Shown here in pieces: positions 35,409 through 47,777 of a DNA stretch of 64,000 bases. Origin of the DNA: Purshia tridentata. Lineage: Eukaryota; Streptophyta; Magnoliopsida; Rosales; Rosaceae. A model generated the notes under the pieces. That model was not told the origin of the DNA. It saw only the letters and a list, made by a program, of their open reading frames with translations, and ran no database searches. The translations under genes and the position numbers were made by a program. Each line of letters begins with the position of its first letter. The stretch's first letter is position 1. The stretch is taken from assembly GCA_003254885.1 (NCBI GenBank), contig QANT01005941.1, forward strand, positions 18,412 to 82,411, in the 5' to 3' direction.

Positions 35409-37712
35409 TTACTTGAAGAGTTCTGGGTTCAGCCAATCCCTGTACATTACATTTCCAATCAGCATTTATTTACGTATAAATATGAAAATTTCTTGAAAAT
35501 AATATAACAAATATCATGCATGGCATATTGCACTCACTTGCTAATGTCATCCAAGTGATCATCAAAATCTACAACATCCTGCCACTTTTCAGTTGAGATA
35601 TAATCCAGTAGGACAACATTTGCTGATGGCTCCTTGATGGTCAACTGATTTCCGTCTGATCCAACTAATTTCCAAGTCCTGGATGCATCCTTAGTGTAAA
35701 GCTGATTTTTATTAAAAAAAATTGAAAAACAAAGTTTGGAAAGATTAGGAGGGAGAATTTCCAGGATAAATTTTACTGGAACTAACAACCACATAAAACA
35801 AAATTACAAGAACATAAGAAGCTAATGCGTGCGAAGATGAGAGTCAATAAATATGGTCTCAAGATGCAGAATCAAGACAAATAACTGCATGAAGCACTAA
35901 CAAACAAAAAAGATGTTATTCACAACAGTGAAGAAAGATCAACTATCCAATCTTATTTGGATATTATAAATAGCTAAAAAATAATGGTATCAAAGATCTT
36001 TTTTCCCTGAATAACATTAAGAATATTTCCAATTTCTTTAACAGCCCTATTGCAATTGTTTCCACAGTTATTTTTCAAGCAGTTGACTATTCTTATCAAA
36101 GGATAAAACAACTTAAAAGGGGAACCATATGAGTGCAGAGTTCAAACAGCAGCGAGCTCCATTATAATTATAAGGTAGATAAATCCTACAGAGTAGAGGA
36201 TGGTCTGAAGCAGCTCTCCAAGATGGTAGTAAACAGATATTTTGTGAAAAATTCTGATGGTTTTATAAAAAAACTATGGGAAATACAAGTTTCCCGCGAT
36301 AATGTAAAACATAGATTAGAAATTGGAAACGTTTGATGCTTGCATATTTATGCAGAAAGTAGTTGGGTGCTTGCAAGCCTGGTATGGCCAATTTCAGCAA
36401 TAGCTTATAAAGCAGGAAAAAAAAAAAGTATGTACTCGGAATGATATCGCAATCGATAAAATAAAACTAAATGGTGAATGTACATATCAGGGAGAGAGGA
36501 AGGGGATGAGGAAGAGAAATATGAGTCTATATGACTAATATAATTTTATAGCTCAACATAAAGAACAGGACAAACCCAACCCAGGAAATTCACTCTAAAG
36601 CTTCTATGTTCTGAGGAGGTAAAGAAGGGGTAACAGTAGCCACATCCACCCTTATGGTTGGGCTGGGACTGACCAGAAATTCCATGGGTGTTATTCCACT
36701 TCACAAAACTTTAGCTTTTTGTTGTTCCAGTAAAAATTTACAAGTATTTGACTACAACAATTGTGAGATGCACAGATTTTCATCAAGCCATCCAAATCTT
36801 CTAAATGTTATAAAAGATATCTTAAAATATTCAATGCGTATATAGAGTTATAAACACATACTTTAGCTCCCAAACCATCTTACGTGTCATAGTTTATTTC
36901 CCAAGTTCACCAACAATCCACAACGATAACTCCAATCTTTCAAAAACAGTATTGTTAATTTATTACACTAAAAAAGCATAGAAACAGATAACACACACAA
37001 ATCCTCCCGTATTTTTCAACTAAAAACTATAGTATACAAGCTTAAAAATGGTAAAGATACCAACCTGCATTACAGGGCTCCGGTCCTTCGTCTTTGACAA
37101 AGCTTGAAGCTTTCTATTATCTAACTGAAAATGGATAAAAAGAAATAAAATAAAAATCCACACCACTGAACAAACAACAAAAACAGATCTTCATGGGGAA
37201 AACGAATTTCGTACCAAAAGAATTGCGGCTTGAGGAAGGTAGCGGTAAATGTGATCGCCGATATTCTTTGCGATGCTGCCGAGCTCGTAATCGTCAAACC
37301 TCTCATTAGCGTGAAAATATCCCACAATACTAAGTCCTTTAGTGGCATAATACTCCTCTATCTGACCCAATTCAAGAACAGTAACAATAATGAAAAAACC
37401 AAGTTGGGTTCTGTTTGCTTCATGGGAAAATTCAGTTCAAGTTAAAAAAATTACAAATAAAATTATGTATATATGTGTGTGAGTGTATCTGAAACCCTAG
37501 AGTACCAGAATGAGGGAGATCTCGAGCTGGGGGAGGAGGCCGATGTGGGAGTGGAAGAGAGGGACGGAATCGGTGATCTCAACGGTGTCGTTTTGTGGGG
37601 AGACGCGGCCAAGGAGGATACCGTTGACGGCGGAGGTCTTGTGCTTGAGGACGTAAAGCACGAGCTTTATGTATGCATTCTGTGCGATCTCGTAACGTAA
37701 CTGGCCCCCCAT
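35409..37712 (-). CDS. EMC8: ER membrane protein complex subunit 8/9 homologue (UPF0172)
   Basis: Five exons, complement(join(35409..35439, 35538..35701, 37065..37124, 37215..37361, 37506..37712)), 609 nt, 202 residues, normal for plants. Begins MGGQLRYEIAQNAYIKLVLY, then VNGILLGR, ITDSVPLFHSHIGLLPQLEI, GLSIVGYFHANERFDD and the C-terminal EPSANVVLLDYISTEKWQD, DWLNPELFK. The fold is an MPN domain lacking the JAMM metal-binding residues, so it is a structural, not a protease, subunit. EMC inserts and stabilises tail-anchored and multi-pass proteins in the ER membrane; subunit 8/9 is on the cytosolic cap. Intron 3 is long (about 1.36 kb) and I see nothing coding in it. Leu-Tyr-Thr at the start of exon 4 follows VMQ in frame, which fixes the join. 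Confidence 0.92.
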
Positions 37713-39837
37713 ATCTCGCTGAGTTGGACTTCACTTGTTGAATCGCCGGCCTAAGAGAAAGCGAAAGAAACTGAGCGAGAAAGAGCAGAGTCCAATATTC
37801 AGTGTTTTGATTTGGAGGATCTACGCAGGGTTCCACCAATATTATGTGTACAATACAATACAATGCTTCTCAATGATTTTTGTTTTGTTTTGCGTACATG
37901 TCATCTTATACTCTCTCATGGATATTTTGTGGGAAATTAAGATATGGATAATTCTCCAGTGAAGTGAGAGAAATTACCACCCAGCCACAACTCTACAGTA
38001 TTTAGTGAAATTTTGTCTGTTGTATTTAGGGAACGGCCCATTAAGATACTATTTATTAATTAATAGTATGCATACATTTTTTTGTTTGGTGGAAGGATGT
38101 ATACATGATTACATTCGGATGATAAATAAAACTGCATATATTTTTTTTGTTAGGCAGTCAGATTGTTCGGACCAACTCTCGCACACCAAGACTAAAGAAT
38201 TCTTTATCAACTCGACTAATTCCCTTATGCCCAATGAGAGAGTGGCCGAATAATTAAATGATGATATTTTGTAATAATGCAAACCAATAACGCATAATTA
38301 CGGTTCTTAATGATACTTGTACTCGTGCACTTGGATTGTGACGTGCAAGGCCGTATCTAATTAGCAATTATTTTTAGTTTAGTACTATTTTTGTAGTACT
38401 CATCCATGGGAACAGAAGATGGTGTGAATTTTCAAGAGCGACCTTAACGAAGCCCAAAACAAAAAGCCTTGGGTTTTGCATTGTTATCACAAACCAAACG
38501 CCATCAATATGGCTGGGGTCGTTGGCATTAATCATCAATGTTTAAATTGACCATTAGAAACCATCTTAGCGTCGTTGGACCCCAAAAAAACAAGAACAAG
38601 AAAAGAAAAGGAACAAGGTAAAAAGCATTGCTGCAAACCAAGAGCTGCATTCATCAAAGTGAAATAGCTTTTTAAAAACTGGGGTTCCATAGGGCGATTA
38701 TGTTTTCATGGAAGATTGTACTAGAGGATCAAAAGAAAACAAAGAATTTCATACAAAAACATTATTATTACCATATCACATATATAAATCAAACTACACA
38801 GCTATTGTTTTAAGTTTACAAAAGGCTTCAATCATCATAATGATGAAAAATGAAGGTTATTGTCAGATTGACACAAACAAACAAGACCCAAGGAGGAAAG
38901 TAGTTTTGACCTTGCACCATTCCATTTGGCAGATCAATTTCGTTCCATAAGCAATCGGTTTACCAATTAAAAAATTTATTACATTTTAACTGTAACTTAA
39001 TAACGCATATAGTAGCCTGACTATTTAGTACATTACGATCAGTACCAATCAGTCAATAAAGCATATACTAGCCTTAAAAAATTGGATTAACAGTATAAGA
39101 ATTAAAATATATAAAAAAAAACTTCTGCTCCCATAGTCTCGCTCCCATCCAAATTAAACTTGGTTACGATTAAACATTTGGGTATTTATCCATAGATGAT
39201 CGCATAACAAAACTAACCTCTAGACAGAAAACACCCACTGGATACACAAATAAAATTACCAATGAGACACACTGGCTGATGCTACCCCTCTTAATTTATA
39301 CAATTCCCTGTTATTTAAACTAATATTTCGAACTAAAAGAATCTATAATCTACCATAATTTCAGACTAACTCACATAGAAGATATTCCAATATGCATCAT
39401 ACATAACTAAAGCAAAACCAACTGCTAATGTAAATATCGCAGGCTAGGCTAAATAGATAATTAAATCATTAGAGTCTATCTAGATCACACTAAGTAGATT
39501 GTTATAAACACCACAATAAGATGCTATAGTCTACAACAAACTAAATTGAAATGAAACTACAAGACAACCATTGCAGACACCAAGTGCTTCAATCTACAAA
39601 GTTTTTCTAAACCATACAATAGAGAGATAGTCTAATAAAACTCTTCTGACCATCAAAAGCTTCCCCAATTGCATTCATAGGAAATCTCTAGTAGTTGCAA
39701 CAATGTGCCTAACCGAGTGTGAGACACAAATCTAAAGCAACCTGTGTCAAACTTCTATGGCAAAGCTTAAGCAACTGCATTGAAAGGCCTTCATTACTAT
39801 CTTGCATAGGGATGGTACTGACTACCGCGCTCTATTT
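37713..39837. other. Intergenic region
   Basis: Begins with the EMC8 promoter. About 2 kb of AT-rich sequence follows with short open frames that lack domains or splice logic. The last ~250 bases include the hnRNP 3' UTR, with a small tandem duplication at 39801-39868 listed separately. Confidence 0.5.
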
Positions 39838-39868
39838 CTACCTTGCATAGGGATGGTAACGACTACTG
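39801..39868. repeat. 41-bp-offset duplication spanning the hnRNP stop codon
   Basis: CTTGCATAGGGATGGTA followed by (A)CTGACTAC or ACGACTACTG occurs at 39801 and again at 39842. The second is the 3' end of the hnRNP coding sequence (encoding YHPYAR-stop on the minus strand); the first, in the 3' UTR, would encode the same end (QYHPYAR-stop) in a shifted frame. Confidence 0.75.
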
Positions 39869-41987
39869 CTACTATAGCCCCCCCTTCCATACGGTCCACT
39901 TGCTCCACCATAAGTAGCACCAGGACCGGATTCATAACCACCACCATAGTTTGAACTTCCATAACTTCCATAGCCTTCACCGCCTCGACCATAACCACCT
40001 AAACCACTTGCACCAAAACCCCCACCAAAACCACCGCCATAGGGTCCAAAGCGACTAGTGTAACCAAGGGAAGATTCACCTCGATAGCCACCTAAGCTAC
40101 TGCTGCCAAAACTCCCATAACCACCACCAAATTCGCCGCTATCGCTACCATACCCATAACCATAACCACCACCATATCTACCACCAAGACCACCTGGTGT
40201 CCTATAGGGGCCAGGGCCAAACCCCCCATCAAAACCACCATAAGAACTGCCATATGCACCATAGCCATCATTGAAAGAACGAGCCCTAGAATTGCTACCA
40301 TATGCAGGAGCAGGTGGTGGATTTGAGGCTTTCTTTGGTTCAGCTTTCTTGATCTCCACCTACAACAAAGCAACTTAGTTAACCTAGGTTATTTCGAAAT
40401 GGAGCTACCGTGATCACCCTTTCCTGAGAAGATCTATACCTGTAACAACCTCCACCTAAAATTAGGGAAAAATTACTAAAGTGGTTTATATTAATAACTA
40501 TGGGGGAAATATATAATAACCCTTTCATGCATCTATTTAACAAAACTGGAGAATGCAACAATCCATGCTCCATGTCAAAGAGGAATCTGCTTTCATGCTG
40601 GTTACCCGGAGACCATTTAAACAAGCTCACCTGGGTACCCGCCATATCAATCATGTTTCCTTTAGATAACAATTCATCTACAACTTCTTCACTGTCAAAG
40701 ATTACAAATCCAAAGCCTCGAGAACGATTGGTTTCATGATCCCGTATGATTTGGTGTTCCACCACTTTCCCATACTTTGAGAAGAAACTTTTCAACTCAT
40801 CTGAAAAAGTCAGCAAGCCAATTACAAATCTTTCCGAAAAAAGCCAGCCAATTTAAAACTAATAGAAAATTAACAACCTTCCAAGTTGTAACCACATAAA
40901 GAACAATAAGATTTTAAAGCATACCCTCAGAGACTGATGATGGAATTCCACCAACAAATATCTTCTTTGTCTTAAAATCCTTAGATTGCCCTTGGCCTTT
41001 AGGAATGGTTCTCTTGATCTCAACCTGCTCAAATTTTTCAGTATATAATGACACAACTTAAATAAATACTATGTTAAATTTAATAAAACATATACTTCAC
41101 CAGATCATTAAACCTTGGGTTAACATCATAAACAAAATACAAGGCCCCAAAAAAGTAATAAATAATGAGAGGAAACAGTATAACAGAGCTACTTCACCTG
41201 TTTTCCATTGATAATATGAGTGTCTTCAATAACCTTGTCAACAACTGAAGGATCAGCATAGGTGATGAAGCCGAAACCCCTTGGAGTACCAGTGAAGCGA
41301 TCTTTCATTATCACTGAGTCCACTATTTCTCCATATTTCCCAAAGTGCTTGGTAAATGTAGCTAAATTAAAACAAAATATACACAACATATCAGAAATAA
41401 AACCATACCCACCAAAAAAAGAGTCATAATATCTCAAATATATCACAAATAAGCTATATAATCTAATTACAACTATATAATTTGATCCCATCCGATGTGT
41501 AATATAAAGCTAAAGAGTAGCCAAAAGTATTATAGTAATTCACTACATAATTTCACCGTACAATAGCATAACTCGAATTTAAGTTTATTTCTTTTAGAAA
41601 CAAAATATCTACATAATTTAAATTTCTGTCAAAATAGAGAAAAACTAATAGTTCTCTTCGCCTAAAAAAATTAAAAATAAGACCCACCATATGTCGTGTC
41701 TTTTGCCAATCCACCAATGAAGATCTTTCTGCGTATCACAAATCAAATAAAACAAACAATTAAAAAATGCCAGACAACAGAGAGGGCAAAAAAAAAATGA
41801 TGCGCCCATGTATAAAGGAAACTGAGCAAGAAAATATAAAGATGCATGAATTCTTCAATTTTATCTTTTCACATAAGATCCAATTTTCTTCGGTACCAAA
41901 CAGAAAAAAGCTGAGCGAAAGAGAGACAAACCCAGGGCTTGCGCCATCGCCCGTGTGAGGATGACCCGTATTCGATTTCGAACCCAT
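39838..41987 (-). CDS. Two-RRM glycine-rich heterogeneous nuclear ribonucleoprotein
   Basis: Six exons, complement(join(39838..40359, 40631..40800, 40925..41024, 41198..41361, 41688..41728, 41932..41987)), 1053 nt, 350 residues. RRM1 (~20-95) has RNP2 KIFIGGL and RNP1 RGFGFITY; RRM2 (~110-185) has KIFVGGI and RGFGFVIF. This is the hnRNP A/B, Musashi/DAZAP-like tandem arrangement. A glycine/tyrosine/serine-rich tail (~200-350) with GGY and GYG repeats ends SSSRYHPYAR; such tails carry the M9-like nuclear import signal and drive phase separation. Role is nuclear RNA binding, splicing and mRNA transport; the exact target is unknown. The N-terminal exon is short and polar (MGSKSNTGHPHTGDGASPG). 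Border phases were checked across all exons. Confidence 0.92.
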
Positions 41988-42918
41988 TGCGTTTGATATC
42001 GGATTTTCTCGAGAAAATTTGAGGAATATAAAAGCTTGGGACTTGAGAGAGAATAGAGATTAGGGTTTTGAGTGGAGAATATTATTTTATATATCAATAA
42101 ATATTATGTGTATTTATGAAATGTCAAACATGCCACTCGTGACTAGCCACCACCCAAACGCATCCGGCATCCCTCTATTGGATTTTACTTTATTGTCCAT
42201 GATTTTCTTCTTTTTTTCAAAGGTCAAATTTATGGTCACATAATCGGTACTCCTATAAGGCAATGTTTTTTTGTTGGCTCAAAACAAATTATGGTCACAA
42301 TTACAAAGACGACCAAAACTCTTTTTGCAAATTAGGAGTCCCTTGTCATCCACATGCCCAAAAATCCTAAGCAATTTATCTAGGAAGCTTTACAAATCCC
42401 TATCTACAAGGTGTTCCCACCACATAAACTCTGTAACTTTTATCATTCTTCTTAAAAAATAGGGGATAAAAAAATTGAAGCGTATAAAGTGCTGCATCTC
42501 TGAATTTATAATAGTTTATTACTCTTGAGGCCTTGATAGTACAAACCATGATAATCAAACAAGTAATCATATTGTTATCAAGTATGTGACCATAATTTTC
42601 ACTTATAGAACCTAAGTAAATATTATAGAAAAAATCTGAGACGCCATGCATCTGCGAATTTAAAAACTTTTCAAACAATATATAAGTAAATGAGGACTCA
42701 ATTGAACGAGAATACTTGTTGCTCGGAGTTAGAATTGTTAAGCTTATAATGAGAACATACCACATTGGCACGGTATATGGAGAACTAATATTGTTCAGAA
42801 TATGTATTTCCATATGATCCATTCAGAGTTCAGTGGAGTCTGAAAACAAATTCAGTATATTGAAGCCACAACTAATATACTTATGAGGGAAAAAAGAAAC
42901 GAAAAGAGTGAATCCATA
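41988..42918. other. Spacer between hnRNP promoter and P-class PPR gene
   Basis: Holds the hnRNP leader, with GATTAGGGTTTTG near 42059 resembling a telo-box, and then the PPR 3' UTR. An open frame on the minus strand around 42400-42822 is AT-rich and domain-free and is not called. Confidence 0.5.
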
Positions 42919-44538
42919 CTACTCTGTATCTGAATCTGTGGATGCAAGATTAGCAGTAGTATGCCCTCTCAATGGGGGCAACAGAGTATGCAATTTCTGT
43001 GTCATCTGCTTGAGCTTCCTCAGCTTCTCCATCTCACCTACCTGAAGCAGAAAGGTTTCTAACATCCGAAACGCTGCTTCACTCATATGTCTCTGTCTCT
43101 CCAACAATTGTTTGGAGCACTCAAAAGCTTCTACTACCCTACCGTGGGAGCACAATCCTGTTAGCAAAAGTTCCAATGCATGGCCATGAGGACAATATCC
43201 TTTCTCCACAAGGTATCCCCACAAATGCAAACCCAAATCAAGCTGATGATTTTTGCAGAAAAATTTCATTAACATTACCACTGTTCGTGTTTTGGGCACA
43301 AAACTTCTACCAACCATTTTGTGATATAGCGTAGAAACACCCTCGATACCAGATGTCCTCATCAATCCAGAGAACATGGTGTGATAAGTCATATAATCAT
43401 GCTCAATATGTTTCTCTTCCATCTCATCCATTAAGGCAATTGCTGACTTCATATCTCTTGATCTAATAAGTGAACTCATCAAAGCATTATAAGCCCCAGT
43501 ATCAGGATGCAAATTTTTCAGATGAATCTTATCAAATAATTGTTGCGCCTTAATTGGATTTCGGGCAACCCCTGCTCCATGGACCAGTGTAGTGATTGTT
43601 TCTAACGTAGGCGCCAAATTTGCCTGTTCCATTTCTTCAGAAAGTCTCAAGCCATCACCAAAGCAACCTTTCTTACAGTAAGCATCAATTCTGATATTAT
43701 AAGTTATACTATTTGGCTTAAAGCCTCTTATAACCAGTTCATGGTAAAAGAGTTCTAGTGAAGTAATATCTCCTGATTCCTTGAATCCCAAGAGCAAGAT
43801 ATTCATGGTCTTGGTGTTGGGTGAAAACCGAGAATGCATCTTTAGGAACACAGAACGCGCCTCCTTCATCTGCCTTTGTGTGCAAAATGCTCTAAGGAGT
43901 ACATTAAACTCTTCAGTACCAAACTGCCTCCCAACAAAAATATTATTCTCCATCTTTTCAAATGCTTCAAGGACATTTTCATAGGATTGAAACTTTGAAA
44001 TTTTTGACAGCATGATGCTCATTGACTTAAGGGTAAGCAAGGAAGGATGCAATCTGCTTATTTTTACCATCAATTCCCAAGCTTTGTCAAAATAACGCAT
44101 CCTGGTAAGGATGTGCAGCGTCTTTTCAAAAGCATCTGAGCTTGGACATAACTGGGAATGATGGAGGGAATAATTGAAGAATTCAAGGGCTTTAAGACCA
44201 TTGGAATGGGCTGCAAAAAGGCGACCAATAACATTCTCCACAAAGCTGGTGGAAAGAATAGGTGGTGGGATGTGCTGGAGAAGAGTTGGTTGAAGTGGTT
44301 GATCAGGATACGGATGGTTGTTAATAATTCTGGTAATCCTATCAATTTCAACATTAGTTTCTAAAGATGGTTGAAATTGGCTGGATATTTTAAGAGCATA
44401 TATGAGAGAAAAATTTAGCTTTTGAGGGATTTGAGTAAGTTGATTGGATCTCTTTAGTCTTATCAAAAGGTGCATTCTCAACTTTGTTGAACTTAGTGAT
44501 AAATGCAACTGTGTAGCCAATTTGAAGTTTACATTCAA
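42919..44538 (-). CDS. P-class pentatricopeptide repeat protein
   Basis: Single coding exon, 539 residues. Contains about ten P-type 35-residue repeats from about 150 to 490 (EEFNVLLRAFCTQRQMKEAR, TKTMNILLLGFKESGD, SITYNIRIDAYCKKG, GAYNALMSSLIRSRDMKSAI). There is no E or DYW domain, and the C terminus is polar and acidic. The basic, Arg/Ser/Leu-rich N terminus (MNVNFKLATQLHLSLSSTKL) suits a mitochondrial presequence. P-class proteins bind organelle RNA to protect ends, guide splicing or aid translation. It resembles the Arabidopsis At3g61360 type as far as I recall. The leader has a probable intron between a donor near 45304 (CCA/GTAAGT) and an acceptor near 44562. Confidence 0.88.
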   Translation of the reverse strand: MNVNFKLATQLHLSLSSTKLRMHLLIRLKRSNQLTQIPQKLNFSLIYALKISSQFQPSLETNVEIDRITRIINNHPYPDQPLQPTLLQHIPPPILSTSFVENVIGRLFAAHSNGLKALEFFNYSLHHSQLCPSSDAFEKTLHILTRMRYFDKAWELMVKISRLHPSLLTLKSMSIMLSKISKFQSYENVLEAFEKMENNIFVGRQFGTEEFNVLLRAFCTQRQMKEARSVFLKMHSRFSPNTKTMNILLLGFKESGDITSLELFYHELVIRGFKPNSITYNIRIDAYCKKGCFGDGLRLSEEMEQANLAPTLETITTLVHGAGVARNPIKAQQLFDKIHLKNLHPDTGAYNALMSSLIRSRDMKSAIALMDEMEEKHIEHDYMTYHTMFSGLMRTSGIEGVSTLYHKMVGRSFVPKTRTVVMLMKFFCKNHQLDLGLHLWGYLVEKGYCPHGHALELLLTGLCSHGRVVEAFECSKQLLERQRHMSEAAFRMLETFLLQVGEMEKLRKLKQMTQKLHTLLPPLRGHTTANLASTDSDTE

Positions 44539-45462
44539 GGTGGCAATGGAAACGGTCTTAACCTAAACATCCAAAGCAAACAGAACTTAAGAGTCGAGTA
44601 ATTTTCAAAAACAATAATTGGATTTATGATTGATCACAACTAATCATCACCAATACAAATGTGCATGAACACATTCTGATAAAAATCAACTCTGTGTCTA
44701 GCTCATCACACATCACAATAACCACTCTATATTCAATTCAATCAATATTTATGCCACCCATCACAACCAAACCAAACCCACCCACGCACCCACCTCAATC
44801 ACTAACAAAGAAAGAAAATCAGTTTGAACCCATGCCCAGATAATTTATATTCATTGCTATTTCTTTCCTAAAATACTGAAGTATTTTTTCTCTTGAAAAA
44901 CCAAGAATACAGACTAGGAATCTATTAGTATTACTATAACTGTTATTCACTTCAAAACCAATAAGTCATTTTAATAGCAGAGAATCATCGAAGTTCAAAA
45001 GGCATGCTCTCTTATATTATCAATCAATCAAAGCCCATTCAAACACAAAATTGTATTCCACAAACCAAATCAAACTAGGTTTAACTCCAAAAGATATATA
45101 TTTGGAAACTCAATTCCGAATTCAGGCCCAATACACATATTCCATATCTATCCGAGTCTATGTCAAAGCAAAACAAAAAAATCACAGTACATTCTGAATG
45201 TGTTCGACGAAATGCCTCAAACAACTAAAAGACAACCAAATCCCATAAAATGAGTCTTACGCAACCAGAATTGTAACAAAGAAACATGAGGCAGAATCAC
45301 TTACTGGGAGAGAGAGACTTGGCGCTGTGTTGCTTAGCTTTCTCACAGTTTTTTCCGTTTAGTTCCGTTTTTGGTTGTTAAAGAACCTGTATTCGACTAC
45401 CGACTGTGAGGAGTACCGAGTATGACTATGATATCCATTAATGTAAGTCGGAGCTATTTGGG

Positions 45463-45570
45463 CTTTTAGATGGGCTGTGAGCCCAACAAGCAACGTAGAT
45501 AGAGTTAGTCGCTCAAACTGGGCTTCAGCCCATACCGAGGGTAGTCTAAGATGTTCGGCCCTAAACCCAA
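45463..45570 (-). promoter_or_regulatory. Site II (TGGGCY) cluster upstream of the P-class PPR gene
   Basis: Motifs such as TTGGGCTTTT, ATGGGCTGTGAGCCCAAC, CTGGGCTTCAGCCCATAC and CCTAAACCCA occur within about 100 bases, several as inverted pairs. Site II clusters are known in promoters of nuclear genes for organelle proteins, including PPR genes. Confidence 0.6.
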
Positions 45571-46286
45571 GAGAGTGATTACTAGTCACTTGAGTACTTG
45601 AGGCTTCAAATTATCATGCAAGTCTGATATGTTAAATGAGTCTTGCATGTATTTCCTTTTTTCTTTGTGGGTATTAATTAGACAGGGAGTTAAGTTAATA
45701 TTCATTCAAAGTGCTTTTAATACTCACTGGGCCATGCCACCCTCTAATGTGAATAGTATGTTTAAAACTTTTTATTTATTAGTTACACATTTAAGGGAGG
45801 AAAGAGGTATGGTCTTGGTACATTAAATATTCAAAGCTTTTATGTTCTTAAATGTCATGTATTAAATACACAAATCCCACTTTATGGAAACATATGGTCT
45901 TGTGTGGGGCAATCACTTTGGCTTTCTTTTTTATCAAACACTAATAAAAATATCACTAATCAATTTATAAATTTATTTTCTTTTTAGATAATTTTAATAC
46001 ATGATACCAAATATTGTGAATAATGCACTGGAGCATCATCTTCAAAGAAACTGATACAAATGTTATATATTTTGGGCAAAAGGCCATCAATGGCCGACTA
46101 CTAATTTTAATCAAATACTAATATTGTCACCCACTTTATTATTTAGATTCCATATAAAATTTGGCCACTTGACTAAAAAAAAGTTCTAAGTCCGAATATC
46201 CTATATCCCCTATATATAGTTAATAGTTCATTCACGCTCATATTTTTATATCCAACCACACAACTCAACTATGTGCACAACTATAA

Positions 46287-46740
46287 GGGCCCGTTTGGTT
46301 CAAGTTTTGGAGACCTAAGAATGAGAAATCAATTCCATTCCATTGTTTGGTAAGTACATGGAAGGAAAATGATTTCCTGGCTCAAGGGAAATAATTTCCC
46401 TTATTAAGTGGAAAATGAAACCCTTGTTGGAGCTTGGGTTTTGGTTTCTCCTTTCTTAAGAAAGCATTTATTACTTTTTCTATTTACTAAATTAACCCTG
46501 AAATTTTTAAAATAAATTAAAATAAATATTACTTGTGTTTAATAAATGAGGGTATAATTGAAAAATTAGATCAATTTTATTTCATTTTCCTACACAAACC
46601 AAACAAGGGAATTATTGGTTTACTTTCCTAATATTACCAAACGGAGGAATGTAATCTTACATTCCCTTACCCTTGAAAAAGGCATAGGAATTGATTTTCT
46701 AGGGTTTAGGGTTTAATCAATTCTGGGACCAAACGGGTCC
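46287..46740. mobile_element. MITE with GGGCCCGTTTGGT terminal inverted repeats
   Basis: Left end GGGCCCGTTTGGTTC, right end GACCAAACGGGTCC; the first 13 bases pair with one mismatch. Flanks TAA (46284-46286) and TGA (46741-46743) may be a decayed 3-base PIF/Harbinger (Tourist-like) target duplication. The 454-base interior has no coding frame and includes paired subterminal motifs (AATCAATTCC left, GGAATTGATT right). An internal AGGGTTTAGGGTTTAA is telomere-like by chance. Confidence 0.75.
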
Positions 46741-47432
46741 TGAGTTACGTTAGTTCATTATTGTAAATTCACATTAATAAATAATTGTGAATCATCACGC
46801 ATGATGTAACGTGTGGACATAAATAGTTACAAAATTTTAAACACATTTATTAGCGTCATATATGCCAAAAACAAAAAAAAAAATTTATTTATATATGGAA
46901 GGCATTTGTAAATAAATGAATATTTTTTTGGTAAATGAATACTTTCATTAAGCACTTTATTAGTATTAGTAGCCAATACACATATAATTACGTCAATTAT
47001 TCACTATGAGTATGAGATTCATATCAATCAAAGGTTACGAATCATCACGAATGTTGTGGTGCGTGGACATAAAAATTAGCAAAATTCAACCCATTAATTA
47101 GTGATCAATAATATGATGATATCAATTTGAGAAGGTACAACAAAAAACCATAAAACATAAAAGGGTTTGACCCTAAAGATACCAGGTACAATTAAAATTT
47201 TAATAATATATTATTTTGTGTTTTAAACCAGAAATAGTACTAAAAAAAATCTCAAAATTGTGGAAAATTCTGATTTAGGGTTGGTGTACGTACACCTGTT
47301 AGTTCTCACCCCTTGTAATTATACCACAATCCCAACGTGGTCTATTTTCCTCAAAACCCTTTTGGACCTCCTCAAAATCCCAATTACATCTCAATCTGTT
47401 AGGAAAAATAAACACATCTCTCTGTCAGTCAG

Positions 47433-47452
47433 TCTCTCTCTCTCTCTCTCTT
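47433..47452. repeat. CT microsatellite in GIP1-like promoter
   Basis: Ten CT units about 330 bases upstream of the start codon; common plant core-promoter feature. Confidence 0.7.
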
Positions 47453-47667
47453 GCTGTCACTGTCCCTCTACATTTATTTTTCCCTTTTTGCCCTTTTCCC
47501 TTCAACCCCAGAAGGCAACACATTCAAAATCAGTTTCTCTCCCAACTTCCCAAGGTTCCATGTAGGCTACCCTCTAAAAAATTTTCAAGTCCTTAAAAAA
47601 AAAAAAAACAATTCTAAGTCTCACACACACATTTAAGATTTTATATTGATATTACACTAATAAATTC

Positions 47668-47680
47668 TATATATAAAGGG
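47668..47680 (+). promoter_or_regulatory. TATA box of GIP1-like gene
   Basis: CTATATATAAAGG lies about 100 bases before the start codon at 47778, so transcription would begin near 47700, just before a CA/CT-rich leader. Confidence 0.6.
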
Positions 47681-47777
47681 GTGTTTATTATTGAGCTGCC
47701 CCTCACACACACAGTCTCTCATAACACCAACACACAAAAACACTCTTTTTCTCCCTCTCTCTGTCTGTGAACATAAC

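Larger units (their letters stand above)
44539..47777. other. Intergenic region: PPR leader intron, TGGGCY cluster, MITE, GIP1-like promoter
   Basis: 44539-45330 is leader and leader intron of the PPR gene. 45440-45570 is a dense cluster of TGGGC(T/C) motifs. 45600-46280 is AT-rich. A MITE lies at 46287-46740. 47400-47680 is the promoter of the GIP1-like gene with a CT tract (47433-47452) and TATA box. Confidence 0.55.

Noticed and set aside
40092-40373. Alternative frame in the hnRNP glycine-rich exon (Met/Val-rich)
   Set aside because: Shadow frame caused by GGT/GGA repeats; the RRM frame is clear.
42400-42822. Minus-strand frame of 140 codons downstream of the hnRNP promoter
   Set aside because: AT-rich, no domain, lies in the PPR 3' flank.
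46700-46715. Telomere-like AGGGTTTAGGGTTTAA
   Set aside because: Only two units, inside a MITE; not a telomere or a promoter.
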